Part shown: positions 45,765 to 54,218 of the stretch, piece by piece | Layout: each line of letters begins with the position of its first letter | Position numbering within the stretch: the first letter of the stretch is position 1 | Source: Deltaproteobacteria bacterium | GTDB taxonomy: Bacteria > Desulfobacterota > Desulfuromonadia > Desulfuromonadales > Geopsychrobacteraceae | Length of the DNA: 64,000 bases | Direction of reading: 5' to 3' | Assembly: GCA_024279255.1 (NCBI GenBank) | Contig: JAJRRT010000076.1 | Span: 1 to 64,000 of the forward strand | The notes under the pieces: model-generated | Seen by the model: the letters and a program-made list of their open reading frames with translations, nothing else | The model's database searches: none | Told to the model about the DNA's origin: nothing | Made by a program: the position numbers and the translations under genes

Positions 45765-48190
45765 GACAACCCCATCTTCTTCAGATGCTCGTCGACCCGT
45801 GCTGAGAGCGCAATCATTCCATTATTCAGTGACGGTAGTGCCTCAGCGTAACGCTCTTCCAGCGATTTAACCCGCCCTGTTAAGGTCCGTGTTACTCGAT
45901 CCACTTCGGAACGAATATCCGCCTCGACCGCCGCCAGCCATCTATCCTCCACCGCCAGAACCTTGACCTCAGCCTCGGACAACTTTCGATACTTCACCAG
46001 AACCTTCTCGTCCAGGATTCGCTGTGCCTCCTTCACCTTCTTATCGGCGGCAGATTCGCGGTCGAGCAGTTTCTGGCACTGGTTCAGAACCGCCAGTTCC
46101 TCTTCGTTGTCGGTTAACAACTTAACTGCTATCATCCGCGCCTTGAGGCTGACCTTGGTTACCTTCCCCTTATCAGTTTTGGCCTCTTCGAGCAAACCAT
46201 CCTCGCCGCCGTGTTCCTCGATGAACTCTTCCAGCACATGGCTGATCTCTTCCCTGACCACCTCAAGATCATCAATGGTCTTACGCTCAGCAGCAAAATA
46301 ACGGGCAACGATCAGCGCAGGGGGGACGAGGTCAGCCTTGTATTTTTTCTTGTTCACCACCAGATCGGGCACCTCCTTATTCTTCTCCCCTTTTACATCG
46401 ACGATCAATTTGAGCTTAGCCGACTCCAGCCAACCGTCCTGCACCAGCACGAACACATCGTCCTGCATCGTCTCGGCCCAGTAATCCATCAAGCGCTGGT
46501 AAACATCGTACTTGTCAACCAGCTCTGCCTTAGCGAAGCGGCTCAGCAGATTTTCCGAAAGATCGAAAATCACCTGCCCGGGGTCGTCGCCAACCTTCAA
46601 TGCTTTCAGGTTGTCGAGGTGGGCGGCCCGCCAATCGGCAAAGAGGGTCTGCACCCGTTCGGCAAAGGCGCCAAACTCGGGGTGATTAAGGATAGTGCTT
46701 TTCACTTCGAGTGCATCGACCTTGGCGTTGCAGTAGCCCTCTCTCGCCGGTTCGAACAAGGTGGCCCTCAGACCGGGTAGAACCTGCCAGTAGCGCGACA
46801 GAGCATCGACATCGCAATTGGGAATGCCGCCATTGAGATGGGCATCGAGGTCATGCAAATCTTCGTCTTCGTTGGCATCAATATAGCGCGGAATGTTCAG
46901 GTTGAAATCGTTGCCCTCGATCTCAACCAAGGGGATCATGCGCGAGTAGCCAGGCAACTCAACCTGTTTATTGAAGACATCGACAATCTTGTGCAGGTCC
47001 TGGCTGCGCAGACGGTTCTTGCTGCCGTCCTTCATGAAGCCCCGACTGGCATTGATCATGAAGATTCCTTTGCGAGCCTGGGCATGTTCCTTATCGACAA
47101 CAGTGATGCAGGCCGGAATACCGGTGCCGTAAAAGAGGTTGGCTGGCAGACCTATAATCCCCTTGATGTATCCACGCCGGATCAGGTTTCGCCGGATAAC
47201 CGATTCAGCGTTGCCCCGAAACAGCACGCCATGCGGCAGAATGATCGCGCCCTTGCCGGTGCTCTTGAGGGACTTGATGATATGTAACAAAAAGGCGTAG
47301 TCACCATTTTTGTCGGGAGGGGTACCATATTCAAAACGCTTGTACTCATCGTGTGCCGGATCAAAACCGTTACTCCAGGCTTTGGTCGAAAACGGCGGAT
47401 TGGCGACGGCGTAATCAAAGGTCTTGAGGCTGCCGTCTTTCTCTTTGAAATGGGGAGTTGAAAGGGTGTTATCCTTCCAAATTTCAGCCGTTGTACTGTC
47501 GTGGAGAATCATGTTCATTCGCGCCAAGGCGGCCGTGGCGTTGTCCATCTCCTGGCCGAAAATGGACATCCCCCTAGGGGCTTCGTCTGCCGCCTTGAGC
47601 AAAAGAGATCCGGACCCGCAAGTAGGGTCATATACGGTTTCATCCTGCTTGGTATCTCGGTTAATGCCGATCACTTTCGCCAGAATTCGCGAGACCTCAG
47701 CCGGGGTGTAGAACTGCCCCTTACTCTTACCGGACTCCGTGGCAAAGTTGCGCATCAGATATTCGTAGGCATCCCCCAGCAGGTCATCACCTTCAGCACG
47801 GTTGGCCCGCAGATCCATCCCATCGAAAATAGCCACAAGTTTAGAGAGACGATCGACCATCTCCTTACCCTTGCCGAGTTGGTCTTCGTTATTGAAGTCG
47901 GCGACGTCAATGACGCCCTTCAGATCATTCTCTTCCGATAGACGCCCAATGATCTTGTTGATCTTGTCACCGATTTCCTTCTCGCCCTTGAGCTTGACCA
48001 TGTCGGCAAAAGAGCCACCCTCTGGGACCACGATCAACGCATTGCGATCACCGGCGTACTTATCCGACACATACTTAACAAACAAGAGCGTGAGGATGTA
48101 ATCTTTGTACTGGCTGGCATCCATCCCCCCACGTAGCTCGTCGCAGCTTTTCCAAAGAGATGAATAAAGTTCGGATTTTTTTATGGCCAT
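45755..48190 (-). CDS. hsdM: Type I restriction-modification methyltransferase subunit M, long form
   Basis: The 811-residue HsdM is an adenine-N6 methyltransferase with SAM-binding DPTCGSGSLLLKA (about residue 190) and catalytic NPPF in YAVANPPFSTKAW. The N-terminal helical domain (SELYSSLWKSCDELRGGMDA) is standard. The usual HsdM is about 500 residues; this one carries about 300 extra C-terminal residues with a coiled-coil pattern. The start at 48190 begins MAIKKSELY and follows GGGGG; an upstream in-frame ATG at 48211 is less likely. It heads the leftward hsd operon. Confidence 0.93.
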   Translation of the reverse strand: MAIKKSELYSSLWKSCDELRGGMDASQYKDYILTLLFVKYVSDKYAGDRNALIVVPEGGSFADMVKLKGEKEIGDKINKIIGRLSEENDLKGVIDVADFNNEDQLGKGKEMVDRLSKLVAIFDGMDLRANRAEGDDLLGDAYEYLMRNFATESGKSKGQFYTPAEVSRILAKVIGINRDTKQDETVYDPTCGSGSLLLKAADEAPRGMSIFGQEMDNATAALARMNMILHDSTTAEIWKDNTLSTPHFKEKDGSLKTFDYAVANPPFSTKAWSNGFDPAHDEYKRFEYGTPPDKNGDYAFLLHIIKSLKSTGKGAIILPHGVLFRGNAESVIRRNLIRRGYIKGIIGLPANLFYGTGIPACITVVDKEHAQARKGIFMINASRGFMKDGSKNRLRSQDLHKIVDVFNKQVELPGYSRMIPLVEIEGNDFNLNIPRYIDANEDEDLHDLDAHLNGGIPNCDVDALSRYWQVLPGLRATLFEPAREGYCNAKVDALEVKSTILNHPEFGAFAERVQTLFADWRAAHLDNLKALKVGDDPGQVIFDLSENLLSRFAKAELVDKYDVYQRLMDYWAETMQDDVFVLVQDGWLESAKLKLIVDVKGEKNKEVPDLVVNKKKYKADLVPPALIVARYFAAERKTIDDLEVVREEISHVLEEFIEEHGGEDGLLEEAKTDKGKVTKVSLKARMIAVKLLTDNEEELAVLNQCQKLLDRESAADKKVKEAQRILDEKVLVKYRKLSEAEVKVLAVEDRWLAAVEADIRSEVDRVTRTLTGRVKSLEERYAEALPSLNNGMIALSARVDEHLKKMGLSWT

Positions 48191-48708
48191 GCAAGAACCC
48201 CCTGGGGACATTTAATAGAAAAAATTGGGCCATAAAAGCCCAAAAAACGCTGTATCATCGCATAATAACCCATAGCAATCAAAACAATCGGCGCTGTTAG
48301 CGAATAGAGATAGTTTCTCCAAGACCCCTAGATATTGGTGACCATCACCAGCAAAATCTCTGGGGGCTTCTCTTTACACTATCCAACCAGTCAGTTTCGA
48401 CAACGTCACCACCAAACTTGAAACAGATTAGAGATGGAGTCTTGCAACAGCCCCGCACCCAACCAACCATATAGGGTATAGAAAACAACCTCGCCTTTCT
48501 TACAATCTCTTCCGAACCACATATAATGTGGTTATAAATCAGCTATTTACATACAATCTGAGTTGTGATACAAAAAGCTATCCTCCGCGTTTTATGGTAT
48601 TGATTTCGTCGGAGAAGATCCAAACCAGACAGCGACATTAAAAACATAATGTGAGTTAAGGATGGTTTGATTTTCCATACTCAGGGCAATTTGCCTAAGG
48701 AGCTTAGG
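48191..48708. other. Divergent promoter region of the hsd operon and the small-gene cluster
   Basis: An AT-rich gap of about 520 bp with no gene recognised. It should contain promoters for hsdM and the rightward gene at 48709. CACATATAATGTG at about 48519-48531 is a short palindrome that could be an operator. Confidence 0.35.
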
Positions 48709-49119
48709 ATGCAAAATAATATTATTCTGCCACCCATCGGCCCGAAATCGGAAAAAAAAAGTTTTCCGGTACCTATTTCAAAAATGCAGAGAAAAGGGCT
48801 CTCTGATATCTGGGTCTGTACTAAACATACTTCGTCTAATCTCGTCGAGAAAGGCCTTGATAACTTTGATCCGACTTATACAGGCACAAATAGCGAGGAG
48901 CCTTTCTCCGAAATATTGAATCTCACAGCAAAGCTAGAGACTATTAAAAAGTTAGATCAACTAGCTGAAAACTCAGGTTTGGCAAAAGCCGAAATTGTTC
49001 GAAGAATTATCGATAAATTCACCTATGCATGGGGACGACAGGACGAAAACTATCGGAAAATGAAAAAACCATTCGATGCTCTTTTGTCGTCCACGACACC
49101 ATCAAACACACAAGAATAG
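48709..49119 (+). CDS. Small protein with a ribbon-helix-helix-like region
   Basis: The 136-residue protein starts at ATG 48709, six bases after AAGGAG. Residues about 75-110 (AKLETIKKLDQLAENSGLAK plus AEIVRRIIDKF) look like a CopG/MetJ-type ribbon-helix-helix DNA-binding unit. The N terminus is basic and low in complexity. No known family is recognised. It leads a rightward set of small genes. Confidence 0.55.
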   Translation: MQNNIILPPIGPKSEKKSFPVPISKMQRKGLSDIWVCTKHTSSNLVEKGLDNFDPTYTGTNSEEPFSEILNLTAKLETIKKLDQLAENSGLAKAEIVRRIIDKFTYAWGRQDENYRKMKKPFDALLSSTTPSNTQE

Positions 49120-49130
49120 GGACCACGCCA

Positions 49131-49529
49131 ATGTCAGACACTTATGAATTCTTTAGTACCGAGGCAGATGGAATTAAGTCCGATCGCATTCGAGCAATGA
49201 AAAGAGATGCCATCACTAGAGACAAAAACAAACCAACCAGAGAAGAATATCGCGGAGCAATAGAGCAACTTCTTTGGTTAGCCAACCTCGGCACAGGAGG
49301 GAGCCTCCCCGCAGCACTTGTTTTATTAAGTGCTTATTGTGGCTCTAGCTTCCAGATACGAACGGACTTGCTTGGAGCACTTGATGGTAAACATCTGGAT
49401 GCAGCACTGACTGTGATTAAAGCAAGAACCCTGCTAGGAGAGGAGCCCCATAATTTGATTGAAAATGGCGGTAACATTTTTCAATCTATGGCGGAGAAAC
49501 ATTCGCGGTTCAACAGATCAAAGGACTAA
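49131..49529 (+). CDS. Hypothetical protein with helical core
   Basis: The 132-residue protein starts at ATG 49131, 11 bp after the previous gene. A glycine/leucine-rich helical core (AIEQLLWLANLGTGGSLPAA, LVLLSAYCGSSF) is flanked by charged ends. I do not recognise it with confidence. Its spacing suggests co-transcription with the RHH-like gene. Confidence 0.55.
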   Translation: MSDTYEFFSTEADGIKSDRIRAMKRDAITRDKNKPTREEYRGAIEQLLWLANLGTGGSLPAALVLLSAYCGSSFQIRTDLLGALDGKHLDAALTVIKARTLLGEEPHNLIENGGNIFQSMAEKHSRFNRSKD

Positions 49530-49786
49530 ACCAGTTTCCGCCCAATCGTTTTCTGCTAAAATGTACGTACTTCAAATTCAAACGTGGCATTTATGAATAA
49601 AAAAGTAAAAATATCTTAGATCACCGTGGGGTCAAGTCGCATTAATCTACTAAAAAATACAAATATATTTTTCACGGGAAAGACCTATTTTTAGAGTAAA
49701 CGCCCGTCTACCAAACTCTAAGCTTCAAACTCTAAAGATCGGATTGTCAAAAATTGAGTATATAACGTAATGGGGGAGAGAATTGA

Positions 49787-50106
49787 TGAATACTGAGAAT
49801 ACTAAAACTGAAAACATCCACATCCGCGTGTCGGAGACAGAAAAACAGAGATTACAGACCGCTGCCAGCAGACGTGACTTCGCGTCTATCTCTGAGCTTT
49901 TTAGAAACGCAGGCAAGTATGACGAGCAGATCGAGGAGACCGTCACGTGGCTAGCGGATGCCTACACTTCCAGAAATGACCTACTCGTAGGGGCTTACCT
50001 GGATCAGCTATTCGGGGTTCTGACGCGAGCCGGAATAATCACCGCCGAAAACCGTAAATCCCGCAATGCCTTTGTCCGAGATCCAGCCCAATCAAAGGAA
50101 AAATGA
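49787..50106 (+). CDS. Ribbon-helix-helix protein, MobC-like
   Basis: The 107-residue (predicted) protein starts at ATG 49787 behind GGGGGAGAGA. The segment ENIHIRVSETEKQRLQTAAS with RDFASISELFRNAG is a typical N-terminal ribbon-helix-helix, as in relaxosome accessory and antitoxin proteins. No relaxase gene is visible in the island. It overlaps the next small frame by four bases. Confidence 0.6.
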
Positions 50107-50249
50107 AACATGTCGCACAAGAAGAATGTACCGCTGTCATAGCATCCCTCATCAAGGACGATTCAGAAATTTTAGCAATCTCAATTTGCAGAGATTGTGG
50201 GGGAACGCCTTTCAATAGAACGGAAACTGAGAATGCGGTTTTTCCTTGA
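50103..50249 (+). CDS. Small ORF coupled to the RHH gene
   Basis: The 48-codon frame starts in an ATGA overlap with the stop of the RHH-like gene and reads MKHVAQEECTAVIASLIKDD through CRDCGGTPF to a stop at 50247. The overlap favours real translation, but no homology is recognised and it overlaps the next gene by 17 bp. Confidence 0.3.
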   Translation: MKHVAQEECTAVIASLIKDDSEILAISICRDCGGTPFNRTETENAVFP

Positions 50250-50901
50250 TACGGAGTTCACCCATCTTGTAGACCCTCAACTGATCAGTTTTGGTATCGT
50301 GTCAGAAAATGGTCGAGAGTATTACAGAGAATTGAAAGACACATGGACACTGTCGCAGTGCAGCTTGTTCGTACTTGGCTGGGTTCTACCGTTGCTGTCA
50401 AATGGGAAAACTGGCGACCGCCTCAATTCTCGACTGCAAAGCACTCTTGATCTTATCCAGTTTGCGACCGACACCGATTGTCAGTTCTCGAAACAAAGAG
50501 AAAAGTTGCTCAACCAACACCTTGAGTCAGATCCCGCCCTGATGGATCACTTGAGGTTTTTGTCTGGAAAGGATACATCCGATCTATACGTCAGAAACAA
50601 TCATTTTCTGGCAGATCGGCTGAGGGGTCTTAGTCCTGAATCTCTCTTGCTCGGTGAGCAGGTGATGACGGGCACTCAAGTTTCTCAAGATTTACCCGCT
50701 TGGTTAGATAACTTTGACGGCGAGCCAACTGTCTGCATTGATTCGCAATACGATAAAGATCTCTTGCAGACGCTGATAAATCAAACATTGAAGTTCGAGC
50801 TTATCCCTAATCTGGCAGATCATGGCAGTGGACTACAACGCCACCATGCCCTTGCTGATGCCCGGGAATTGCGAATTGGCTTTCTCGCGGAATATGGCTA
50901 G
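50233..50901 (+). CDS. DEDDh-type 3'-5' exonuclease
   Basis: The roughly 222-residue protein resembles the DEDDh 3'-5' exoribonuclease family of the Rv2179c kind. Active-site residues are visible as MRFFLDTEFTHL (D, E), SQYDKDLL (D), and HHALADARELRIGF (H and D). A GTG at 50197 would add 12 residues; the ATG at 50233 begins immediately before the first catalytic strand and is preferred. It may degrade RNA or single-stranded DNA in a defensive role, which is inferred from context. Confidence 0.75.
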   Translation: MRFFLDTEFTHLVDPQLISFGIVSENGREYYRELKDTWTLSQCSLFVLGWVLPLLSNGKTGDRLNSRLQSTLDLIQFATDTDCQFSKQREKLLNQHLESDPALMDHLRFLSGKDTSDLYVRNNHFLADRLRGLSPESLLLGEQVMTGTQVSQDLPAWLDNFDGEPTVCIDSQYDKDLLQTLINQTLKFELIPNLADHGSGLQRHHALADARELRIGFLAEYG

Positions 50902-51040
50902 CCGTTCGCTATCTCTAACCATGATGCTCTTTGGATGCGACGGGCGGTCCGGCCGGGTTTTCTAGCAATGCAGTAAATTTGAGATGGGGCATTTTTGCCC
51001 GCACTGACCTGCCGCAAAAATTAAGAATGAAGGAACAGCT

Positions 51041-51250
51041 ATGGATGAAAAAAAGCGAAAATCGGCAGAGCGTGGGTACCGAGAACTTCTTGACGGCTTG
51101 GGCGATTTCGTAACTGACGATGATGATTTTATCGAGGAGACACTACGGGCGCTTGAGGAATTCGAGCTGACTGGAGAACATGCAACAGACGAGCAGATTA
51201 GAAAAGTTTTTGATGATGCGATCAAGAAAGCACGAACAGCCAAAAAATAA
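51041..51250 (+). CDS. Small acidic protein of unknown function
   Basis: The 69-residue helical, acidic protein (LLDGLGDFVTDDDDFIEETL...) follows GAAGGA closely, so translation is likely. It ends in a basic tail (KKARTAKK). No family is recognised. It lies 140 bp after the exonuclease gene and before a strong terminator. Confidence 0.45.
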   Translation: MDEKKRKSAERGYRELLDGLGDFVTDDDDFIEETLRALEEFELTGEHATDEQIRKVFDDAIKKARTAKK

Positions 51251-51327
51251 GCGGCTCAGGGGGGAGCTGCGAAATTTAGAACATTTGAGATTTGATCGAT
51301 TGCCACTATATTTGAAATCCCAACGCG

Positions 51328-51408
51328 AAGAAGCCCCAGCATAAACCGGGGCTTCTTGTGTCACTACATTTAGAACATAACAAGAAAAACCCCAGTTAGG
51401 GCTTTTTC
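51328..51408 (+). repeat. Cargo-border repeat A: terminator hairpin plus second hairpin
   Basis: AAGAAGCCCC and GGGGCTTCTT form a 10-bp stem (51328-51357), which can terminate the small-gene cluster. A second, shorter hairpin (AAAACCCC...GGGCTTTT) follows. The same composite (GCCCC, ATAAAC loop, GGGGC, TTCTTGTG, then AAGAAAACCCC) recurs at 55416-55495, so the segment between is bracketed by a diverged repeat pair. Confidence 0.55.
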
Positions 51409-51488
51409 AAGTTATGAAATTTTAGGTTGGGCTATATATTTCCAACTAATAAAGACACTATGGTCTTACTTGTTGAACGAGGAGAAAA

Positions 51489-52247
51489 ATGAATCCCGAA
51501 ACCAGCAGATGGCTTATACCTTTTAAAGAGCGCAACCATTCCGGAGCGTACGACCACAATTTCTTATGGCAACAAGGCTGTGTGTACGTTATGGACAATC
51601 ACCGTGCCGCATTGTGGTGCTGGCACCAAGAGGTAAATCTAAGATCTTCACACTCGATTTTTCACATCGATAGGCATACAGATTGCCTCCAAAGCAGATT
51701 AGATGAGTGGCTTGATCACTTGCCATCATCATGGACTTTATCTATTGAAGAGTACATGAGCCATTCTTATCAGGCTGACACACCCATGGGGAAAATAGAC
51801 ACGCCTGTTTTCCGTTGGGACAATTTCCTGTCGCTCTACCTCTCAGAGTTTGGTATGCATATCACCGAATGCTACTTTGCTACGCATAATGACGGAGACG
51901 AGCCGAATCATACTCGTGTAATGAAAGCAGAAGTTGAATCTCTTCCAGGAAACTTCGATTACTGGCTCAACGAAAAGAACAAGCCATGGATCGTCGACAT
52001 CGATCTTGATTATTTTTTCTATACAGATGACGAGGGATGTAAGGTCATGGTCTCAGAAGAATATCTGGACACTCTTTTTAAGTGCCTCCTAAGCAAGATC
52101 GACGCGGGAGTTGTGGCTGCTGTAACGATAGCGCTAACACCATGCGAGGATTTTACTGGCGGATGGGAAGTGAGTGAGAAATTAGCACAGAGAGTGCTCA
52201 AAATTATGGGTATCGAATTCCACCTTCCAACCTATGATAGCATCTAG
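51489..52247 (+). CDS. UPF0489-family protein, arginase-fold relative
   Basis: The 252-residue protein has SIFHIDRHTDC and WIVDIDLDYFFYTDD, the histidine/aspartate metal motifs of the UPF0489 family, which has an arginase/deacetylase-like fold and includes peptide arginases. Two metal ions would be bound by these residues. A GAGGAG precedes the ATG. In a defence cargo it could be a metabolite or peptide hydrolase; its substrate is unknown. Confidence 0.7.
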   Translation: MNPETSRWLIPFKERNHSGAYDHNFLWQQGCVYVMDNHRAALWCWHQEVNLRSSHSIFHIDRHTDCLQSRLDEWLDHLPSSWTLSIEEYMSHSYQADTPMGKIDTPVFRWDNFLSLYLSEFGMHITECYFATHNDGDEPNHTRVMKAEVESLPGNFDYWLNEKNKPWIVDIDLDYFFYTDDEGCKVMVSEEYLDTLFKCLLSKIDAGVVAAVTIALTPCEDFTGGWEVSEKLAQRVLKIMGIEFHLPTYDSI

Positions 52248-52309
52248 GTAACGTTCAACGACGATAGGTAAGACAGCGGGGTCAATCGGACAAATTTAGT
52301 GCCACGAGG

Positions 52310-52328
52310 CCGCTATCTCAGCACTTAG
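52310..52328 (+). repeat. Short repeat CCGCTATCTCAGCAYTTAG, left copy
   Basis: CCGCTATCTCAGCACTTAG recurs with one change at 55333-55351. The two copies bracket exactly the CD-NTase, S-4TM and AlbA-type genes. It is a possible recombination scar or shared promoter-proximal element. Confidence 0.5.
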
Positions 52329-52363
52329 TACATTTGGGAATAACCTAAAAATGGAGGGGAGCA

Positions 52364-53230
52364 ATGGCAACAACAATCCCAGCGGCATTCACTCAGTTCA
52401 AGTCGAATCTTGAGGTTACCGACCTACAGTCTGAGACCATCTCCATTCGACATCAGAACGTACGCGCCGCAGTCGCCAAAGACTTTGAGGTGCTCTCTGA
52501 CTGCCTAACCGGATCGTACATCAGAAGCACAATGATTGCTCCATTGAAGCAAGCAGATATCGATATTTTCATCGTCCTGAACTCCAAATATTTCGAGCAG
52601 AGCGGGCAGGCAAAGCTGCTTGATTCAATCAAAGCAACGCTCAAGAAAAAATATCCATTGTCACCATCTATAAGCCGAAACGGGCAAGCCGTTACCATTA
52701 CTTTCACTGACTTCAAAGTCGATGTCGTTCCAGCGTTCCACCGACAGGGTGGTGGCTACTTAATCCCCGATACGCGAGGAAAGCGCTGGATACCGACGGA
52801 CCCGAAAGAGCACGTGAAAATATCTGCTGCGGCCAACAAGGCCCACCGTGGGGAGCTTGTGCCTCTTATCAAGATGATCAAGCAGTGGAACAGGAAAATC
52901 TCTTTTCCTTTTCAGTCATTTCATTTGGAGGTGTTAGCTTGGGATATCTTGGACAATGTGACAATCACTGACCTCCCTTCGGGGATGCGATACTTCCTCG
53001 ACAAAGGGCGTACGATAGTCACCAAACAAAATCCTGATCCGACTGGCTATAATGCAGATGTCGGTTCGTACATCACTCAGTCGGATGTCAAGACGGCGGC
53101 GAACAACTTCGAGACAGCATATCAACGAGCGATCAAGGCTGAGCAGTACGCCTTCGACGGACAGACCGAGCTTGCCATTGTTGAATGGCACAAAATATTC
53201 GGAACAACGAGGTTCCCAGCATATGGGTAA
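52364..53230 (+). CDS. CD-NTase of a second, short CBASS locus
   Basis: The 288-residue nucleotidyltransferase has LTGSYIRSTMIAPLKQADID as catalytic GS plus DxD (about residues 47-66) and third acidic residue in FKVDVVPAF. Such CD-NTases make cyclic oligonucleotides after phage infection. AAAAATGGAGGGGAGC provides a strong ribosome-binding site. The last bases overlap the S-4TM gene by 8 bp, giving a two-gene type I CBASS unit distinct from the DncV-type one at 35145. Confidence 0.85.
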   Translation: MATTIPAAFTQFKSNLEVTDLQSETISIRHQNVRAAVAKDFEVLSDCLTGSYIRSTMIAPLKQADIDIFIVLNSKYFEQSGQAKLLDSIKATLKKKYPLSPSISRNGQAVTITFTDFKVDVVPAFHRQGGGYLIPDTRGKRWIPTDPKEHVKISAAANKAHRGELVPLIKMIKQWNRKISFPFQSFHLEVLAWDILDNVTITDLPSGMRYFLDKGRTIVTKQNPDPTGYNADVGSYITQSDVKTAANNFETAYQRAIKAEQYAFDGQTELAIVEWHKIFGTTRFPAYG

Positions 53231-54164
53231 GTCACCTTCGGAAGCAAATATTGCAAAGAGCCAGAACTCTCCTGAAAACATCGAGCTATTGTCAGCGCAA
53301 AGACAGCTCTACTCGGATGCCAAGCTGTCGCGGACAATCAGAACCACCGGGTCTCTTTTGACGGCCATCCCGCTTCCTGTGATTGCCGTTCTGTGGCCAA
53401 ATACTCAGCCGGTGGTCTCGACGATTGGGGCCGTATGGTTGGCAATCTCACTCGTCCTACTGCTCGGCATCGAACTCGTCAAGATCAAGACAGCAACCTG
53501 CGTACTGGAACAGTTCGATGTCACCGTCTTTGGCATCCCATGGAACAAGAGAGTAGCGGGCAATAAAGTTGCTTGCGAAGTAATCTCAGACGCAGCTCGG
53601 CGTGACACAAAAGATAAGAGTATCTTGAGGGACTGGTATCCGACTGTGGCAGACTCCCTGCCACACCCTCTGTCGGCGTTGCTGTGCCAACGCGCTGCTG
53701 TAGTTTGGGACTGGCGGCTCAGGAAACGGTACGGATATTTAGTTGCTTCTGCCACCGTCTCGCTCTTGTTGGCCGCAATGTTGGCCTCAGTATACTTAGA
53801 CTATTCGTTAACCCAGACTCTCCTGATATTTATTCTCCCAATGGCCTCTGCTTTTGCGGGTGGCGTAGTCGTTGCCATGAGCCACCTCTACGGTTCACGT
53901 GATGCACAGGATATACAGGAGGGACTTGATAATGATTGGATGAATGCTCTCAACGATCATCAAGCATTCACCTTTGCGGATTGTCGTCAACAGCAGGACG
54001 CTCGTTTTCACCACAGGTTACAATCGCTCCCTGTCCCAGACTATTGGTATCGAAGGTCGCGGAGGCGGTATCAGGCAGACATGGTCGCTGCGGCCAAGCG
54101 AATGGTTGGAGAGTTCGGGCAAAGGTCTTTCAATCCGGAACCCGGCCCTATTCTCAAAACTTAG
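53223..54164 (+). CDS. S-4TM pore-forming effector protein
   Basis: The 313-residue protein starts at ATG 53223, overlapping the CD-NTase stop. Four hydrophobic segments occur in pairs: around TGSLLTAIPLPVIAVL and IGAVWLAISLVLLLGI, and later YLVASATVSLLLAAMLAS and LLIFILPMASAFAGGVVVAM. This matches the S-4TM family of CBASS effectors, thought to permeabilise the inner membrane when they sense the second messenger. The middle and C-terminal soluble parts may bind ligand. Confidence 0.82.
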   Translation: MGKSPSEANIAKSQNSPENIELLSAQRQLYSDAKLSRTIRTTGSLLTAIPLPVIAVLWPNTQPVVSTIGAVWLAISLVLLLGIELVKIKTATCVLEQFDVTVFGIPWNKRVAGNKVACEVISDAARRDTKDKSILRDWYPTVADSLPHPLSALLCQRAAVVWDWRLRKRYGYLVASATVSLLLAAMLASVYLDYSLTQTLLIFILPMASAFAGGVVVAMSHLYGSRDAQDIQEGLDNDWMNALNDHQAFTFADCRQQQDARFHHRLQSLPVPDYWYRRSRRRYQADMVAAAKRMVGEFGQRSFNPEPGPILKT

Positions 54165-54218
54165 AATTTGTGGGATGAGAAGACAGATATTTTAATACCT
54201 ACCACAGGAGAGGGATCT

